64,000 nt of DNA from Epidermidibacterium keratini. GTDB taxonomy: Bacteria; Actinomycetota; Actinomycetes; Mycobacteriales; Antricoccaceae. Under the pieces are notes generated by a model. That model searched no databases. It was not told the DNA's origin and saw nothing but the letters and a program-made list of their open reading frames with translations. The DNA lies in assembly GCF_009834025.1 (NCBI RefSeq), contig NZ_CP047156.1, positions 868,001 through 932,000 on the forward strand. The letters run 5' to 3'. Shown piece after piece: positions 61,698 to 64,000 of this stretch. The translations under genes and the position numbers were made by a program. Numbering within the stretch: the stretch's first letter is position 1; each line of letters opens with the position of its first letter.

Positions 61698-61796
61698 GAC
61701 GAACCCTTCCCTTCGTCCGGGGGTCGTCCGTGCAGTTTAACGGCGAGCGCACGTCAGCGCGAGACTTATCCACAAGCGCGCGCCCTGCCGCGACTC

Positions 61797-61855
61797 ACCT
61801 GCGGTGGAACCTGCAGCGCTATCGGCCCGCTAGCGTGAGCGATTGCACCGCAGGT
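61797..61855. terminator. CTGCGGTG-type hairpin downstream of the MBL hydrolase
   Basis: ACCTGCGGTG (61797-61806) pairs with CACCGCAGGT (61846-61855), and an inner CGCTA/TAGCG pair (61817-61821, 61831-61835) extends it. It starts 6 bp after the stop of the leftward MBL gene and shares its arm with the hairpins after glgC and the aldehyde dehydrogenase. Confidence 0.7.
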
Positions 61856-61861
61856 CGCCGG

Positions 61862-62614
61862 CTAGATACTGATCCACTCGCCGCGGCGCGGCAGCACCAG
61901 CCGGTCGGTCACGCCGGCGTCAGCGAAGGCTGCCTCGACTCGCTCCGGGCCCTCGGTGAAGTGCGCCCAGTCCTCGGTGTGCAGCGCGACGATCGTGGCA
62001 TCGGGCAGTGTCGCGACCGCGGCTGCAGCCTCTTCGGACGTCAGGGTGATGGGCACGTCGAAATGCGGGATGCGCACCGCTCCGGCGAAGAGTACGGCGA
62101 TCGTGATCGGTCCGAGCCGCTGCTCGACGTCGGCGATGTGGTCGGGATTGGCGTTGTCGCCGGAGATGTAGACGGCCGGAGCGCCGGGTGCACGCAGCAC
62201 GAACCCGGTCACGGCTCCGGTGACCGATTCCGCGCCCTCCGGTCCATGGCGGGCCGGGACGGCGGTGATGGTGACGTCGCGGACCTCGGCGGTGGCCCAC
62301 GGCGCCAGGCCGGTGACCGAGTCGATCCGCTCGGCCGCGTCCGGGGTCGACAGGGTGAGGGGTACGTCGGCCAGCAGCGCACGGCCGCGCTGGTCGAGAT
62401 TGTCGGCGTGCTGGTCGTGCGAGAGCAGCACTGCATCGATGGGACCGATATCGCCGGCATCGACCCCCGGCCCGTGCAGCTTGGTGAGCTTGCGGCCGTC
62501 AGGCAGCGGGTAGTCGCCGGGCTCGTCGAAGGTCGGGTCCGTCAACAGGCGGGTGCCGGCGTACTCGAGTACGGCGGTCGGGCCGCCGACGTACTGCAGC
62601 TTCAGCGTCGTCAT
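61862..62614 (-). CDS. MBL-fold metal-dependent hydrolase (UlaG-like)
   Basis: A 250-residue beta-lactamase-fold protein: LLTDPTFDEPGDYPL, the metal motif LLSHDQHADNLD (HxxxHAD form of HxHxDH), VPARHGPEG, YISGDNANPDHIADVE and VALHTEDWAHFTEG. It resembles UlaG-type lactonase/phosphodiesterases acting on small molecules in the cytoplasm. It follows mshB by 18 bp on the same strand, so the two may be co-transcribed; mycothiol metabolism is a possible but unproved link. Confidence 0.85.
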   Translation of the reverse strand: MTTLKLQYVGGPTAVLEYAGTRLLTDPTFDEPGDYPLPDGRKLTKLHGPGVDAGDIGPIDAVLLSHDQHADNLDQRGRALLADVPLTLSTPDAAERIDSVTGLAPWATAEVRDVTITAVPARHGPEGAESVTGAVTGFVLRAPGAPAVYISGDNANPDHIADVEQRLGPITIAVLFAGAVRIPHFDVPITLTSEEAAAAVATLPDATIVALHTEDWAHFTEGPERVEAAFADAGVTDRLVLPRRGEWISI

Positions 62615-62632
62615 GGGCCTATCTTGGCCGAG

Positions 62633-63541
62633 CTAGGCGCGCAGGTCGATCCCCGCGAAGAGGTCGGTCTCCTTGCCCGACTCGGGATCCACCGGCCCGC
62701 GGTCGCCGCGGGCGAGCTGGTAGAAGTCGTGCCTGGCCTCCGGTCCGATGTTGTCCATGAAGGTGAACATCGGATGGTTGGGGTCGATCTGCGTGCGGTG
62801 TGCCGCGAGCGCGCGCTTGGCCTGCTCGGCGTACGCCGAACCGTCGATCTCGGTCGTGACGAGCTCGTCGTCGGTGGCGAAAGTCGCGTCCTTGGCATCG
62901 GTGATCCCGAAGAGGTCCGGCTGGCCCATCTCCTTCAGCATCTCGATGCCGCGGGCGATCATCGAGCGCGGAAACGCCATGTAGTAGACCTTCGCGACCT
63001 CCCACGGATCGCCGACCGCCGGCTGGTAGTCAGCATCCGCGGCCAGCTCGACCGCCCGCATCGCGACCCGGTGCGCCTGGATGTGGTCGGGGTGTCCGTA
63101 GCCGCCGTTCTCGTTGTAGGTCAGCAGCACCTGCGGGCGGTTGGCGCGGATGATCGGCACGAGGTACGCCGCGGCCTCGTCGAGATCGGCCTGCCAGAAC
63201 GCCCGCGGGTGGTCGTTGGAGGGCTCGCCCATCATGCCGCTGTCGCGATAGCGACCGGGACCGCCGAGGAAGTGCTGCTCGGCCACGTCGAGCTCGCGGC
63301 ATGCCTCGGCGAGCTCCCACATGCGGTAGCCGCCGAGCTGGTCGGCCTGGTCGGCGCCGAGCTGGGCCAGCTCGGGTACGACGATCTCGCCCTCCTCGCC
63401 GAGCGTGCACGTGACGAGGGTGATGTGGGTGCCTTCGTCGGCGTACTTCGGGAAGGTCGAGCCGTTGCTGGACGACTCGTCATCGGGATGGGCGTGTACG
63501 GCGATCAGCCGGCGCTCCGCGGCCGGGCTCTGACTAGTCAC
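62633..63541 (-). CDS. mshB: GlcNAc-Ins deacetylase of mycothiol synthesis (MshB)
   Basis: A 302-residue LmbE-fold zinc deacetylase: VHAHPDDESSSNGSTFPKYA carries the zinc ligands (HPDDE), then TCTLGEEGEIVVPELAQLGA, GGPGRYRDSGMMG, and the second histidine site NGGYGHPDHIQAHRVA. It removes acetate from GlcNAc-Ins in the mycothiol pathway. LGEEGE and the RYRDSGM block fit MshB better than the paralogue Mca, and its nearness to typA matches Rv1170/Rv1165. The start is GTG at 63539-63541. Confidence 0.88.
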   Translation of the reverse strand: MTSQSPAAERRLIAVHAHPDDESSSNGSTFPKYADEGTHITLVTCTLGEEGEIVVPELAQLGADQADQLGGYRMWELAEACRELDVAEQHFLGGPGRYRDSGMMGEPSNDHPRAFWQADLDEAAAYLVPIIRANRPQVLLTYNENGGYGHPDHIQAHRVAMRAVELAADADYQPAVGDPWEVAKVYYMAFPRSMIARGIEMLKEMGQPDLFGITDAKDATFATDDELVTTEIDGSAYAEQAKRALAAHRTQIDPNHPMFTFMDNIGPEARHDFYQLARGDRGPVDPESGKETDLFAGIDLRA

Positions 63542-63581
63542 GTCACCATCCTGCCGCAGCACCCTGACGTGCGGTGATCGG

Positions 63582-64000
63582 CTAGACGCGTCCGGCCGCG
63601 CGGCGCGCGTTTTCGCGGCGACGATCCGAGACGTTCAGCGTCACCTTGCGCACGCGCACGGCGTCCGGGGTGACCTCGACGCACTCGTCAAACGAACAGA
63701 ACTCCAGCGCCTGCTCCAGCGAGAGCACCCGCGGCGGCACGAGCCGGGTCAGCTCCTCGGCCGTGGACTGGCGGATGTTCGTCAGCTTCTTCTCGCGCGT
63801 GATGTTGACGTCCATCTCGTCCTGGCGCGAGTTCTCACCGACGACCATGCCTTCATAGACCGCGGCACCCGGCTCGACGAGCATCGACCCGCGCTCCTGC
63901 AAGGTGAACATCGCGTACGCCGTCGCGACCCCGCTACGGTCGGCGACCATCGAGCCGTTCTGGCGCGAGCGCAGCTCGCCGACCCACGGCTCGTAGCCGT
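63582..64000 (-). CDS. typA: Ribosome-associated GTPase TypA/BipA, C-terminal part (cut by window edge)
   Basis: The last ~139 codons of Typ[41 protein letters not shown], the highly conserved [11 protein letters not shown], then [20 protein letters not shown] and an arginine-rich end. The GTPase domain lies outside the window. TypA binds the 70S ribosome and acts under stress and in assembly. It is upstream of mshB on the same strand with a 40-bp gap. Confidence 0.95.
   Translation of the reverse strand, partial: GYEPWVGELRSRQNGSMVADRSGVATAYAMFTLQERGSMLVEPGAAVYEGMVVGENSRQDEMDVNITREKKLTNIRQSTAEELTRLVPPRVLSLEQALEFCSFDECVEVTPDAVRVRKVTLNVSDRRRENARRAAGRV

Noticed and set aside
61766-61774. Perfect DnaA box TTATCCACA (also TTGTCCACA near 352 and 15213)
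   Set aside because: Single, scattered boxes with no dnaA/dnaN or clustered sites; a replication origin is not supported.

Overview
The window is chromosomal DNA of a high-GC actinobacterium. Evidence for this is the mycothiol gene mshB, the 7Fe ferredoxin fdxA, actinobacterial glgC/glgA, a sigE-rseA-htrA-tatB-mrp block, a 55-residue DUF3117 protein and typA. I remember the right half (about 32-64 kb) as matching, in content and roughly in order, the Mycobacterium tuberculosis segment Rv1165 (typA) to Rv1232c (MgtE-like). It is broken by inversions and inserted accessory genes, and gpgS is missing. The genus cannot be told from the sequence alone.

Layout. 0-10.6 kb: the 5' end of a Tad-type secretion ATPase, then a mixed run: nitroreductase, frameshifted epimerase, M20 amidohydrolase, an HTH/Clp-N pair, trhO, a TetR regulator with two palindromic operators, a lipoate ligase, an acyl-CoA synthetase, and a CGNR regulator divergent from an EamA exporter. 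10.8-17.6 kb: a flavin monooxygenase of Baeyer-Villiger type, an esterase, an aldehyde dehydrogenase and an acyl-CoA dehydrogenase. These could turn a ketone into an ester, then an alcohol/acid, then acyl-CoA. A DUF559 nuclease-like gene sits inside this set between two near-identical 62-bp hairpins. 17.8-20.1 kb: an unknown two-gene operon and a GlcD-like flavoprotein. 20.2-27.0 kb: a divergent catabolic locus with KDG kinase, IclR regulator and RidA leftwards, and KDPG aldolase, M20 deacylase, a D-serine-dehydratase-like PLP enzyme and an MFS importer rightwards. The gene set fits use of N-acetyl-D-glucosaminate or a similar N-acyl amino-sugar acid through KDG and KDPG. 27.1-32.1 kb: BCCT transporter, polytopic membrane protein, Ser/Thr kinase.

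32.3-46.0 kb is core: MgtE-N/CBS protein, DUF1003, mrp, tatB, two CoA-ester lyases, htrA-rseA-sigE, O-methyltransferase, MerR, glgC/glgA, DUF3117. 46.2-49.4 kb is a copper operon (csoR-copZ-small ORF-copA) with a readable promoter and CsoR-like operator. 49.6-60.4 kb returns to the core: crotonase, tagA, DivIVA-like membrane protein, folP2, LOG-like protein, wrbA, lipoprotein, dapE/dapD/dapC, fdxA and a flavin reductase. 60.4-61.9 kb holds a 42-residue secreted peptide gene and a LuxR-type regulator. The window ends with an MBL-fold hydrolase, mshB and the 3' end of typA.

The most unusual structure is repetitive DNA. A 21-bp unit is tandemly iterated at three loci (about 4.1, 49.5 and 51.0 kb), with a degenerate single copy at 60.7 kb. 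At 51 kb it is translated in frame as a seven-residue protein repeat. A family of hairpins with CTGCGGTGG-like arms lies at the 3' ends of several leftward genes. I see no rRNA, tRNA, CRISPR array, prophage or recognisable transposase.
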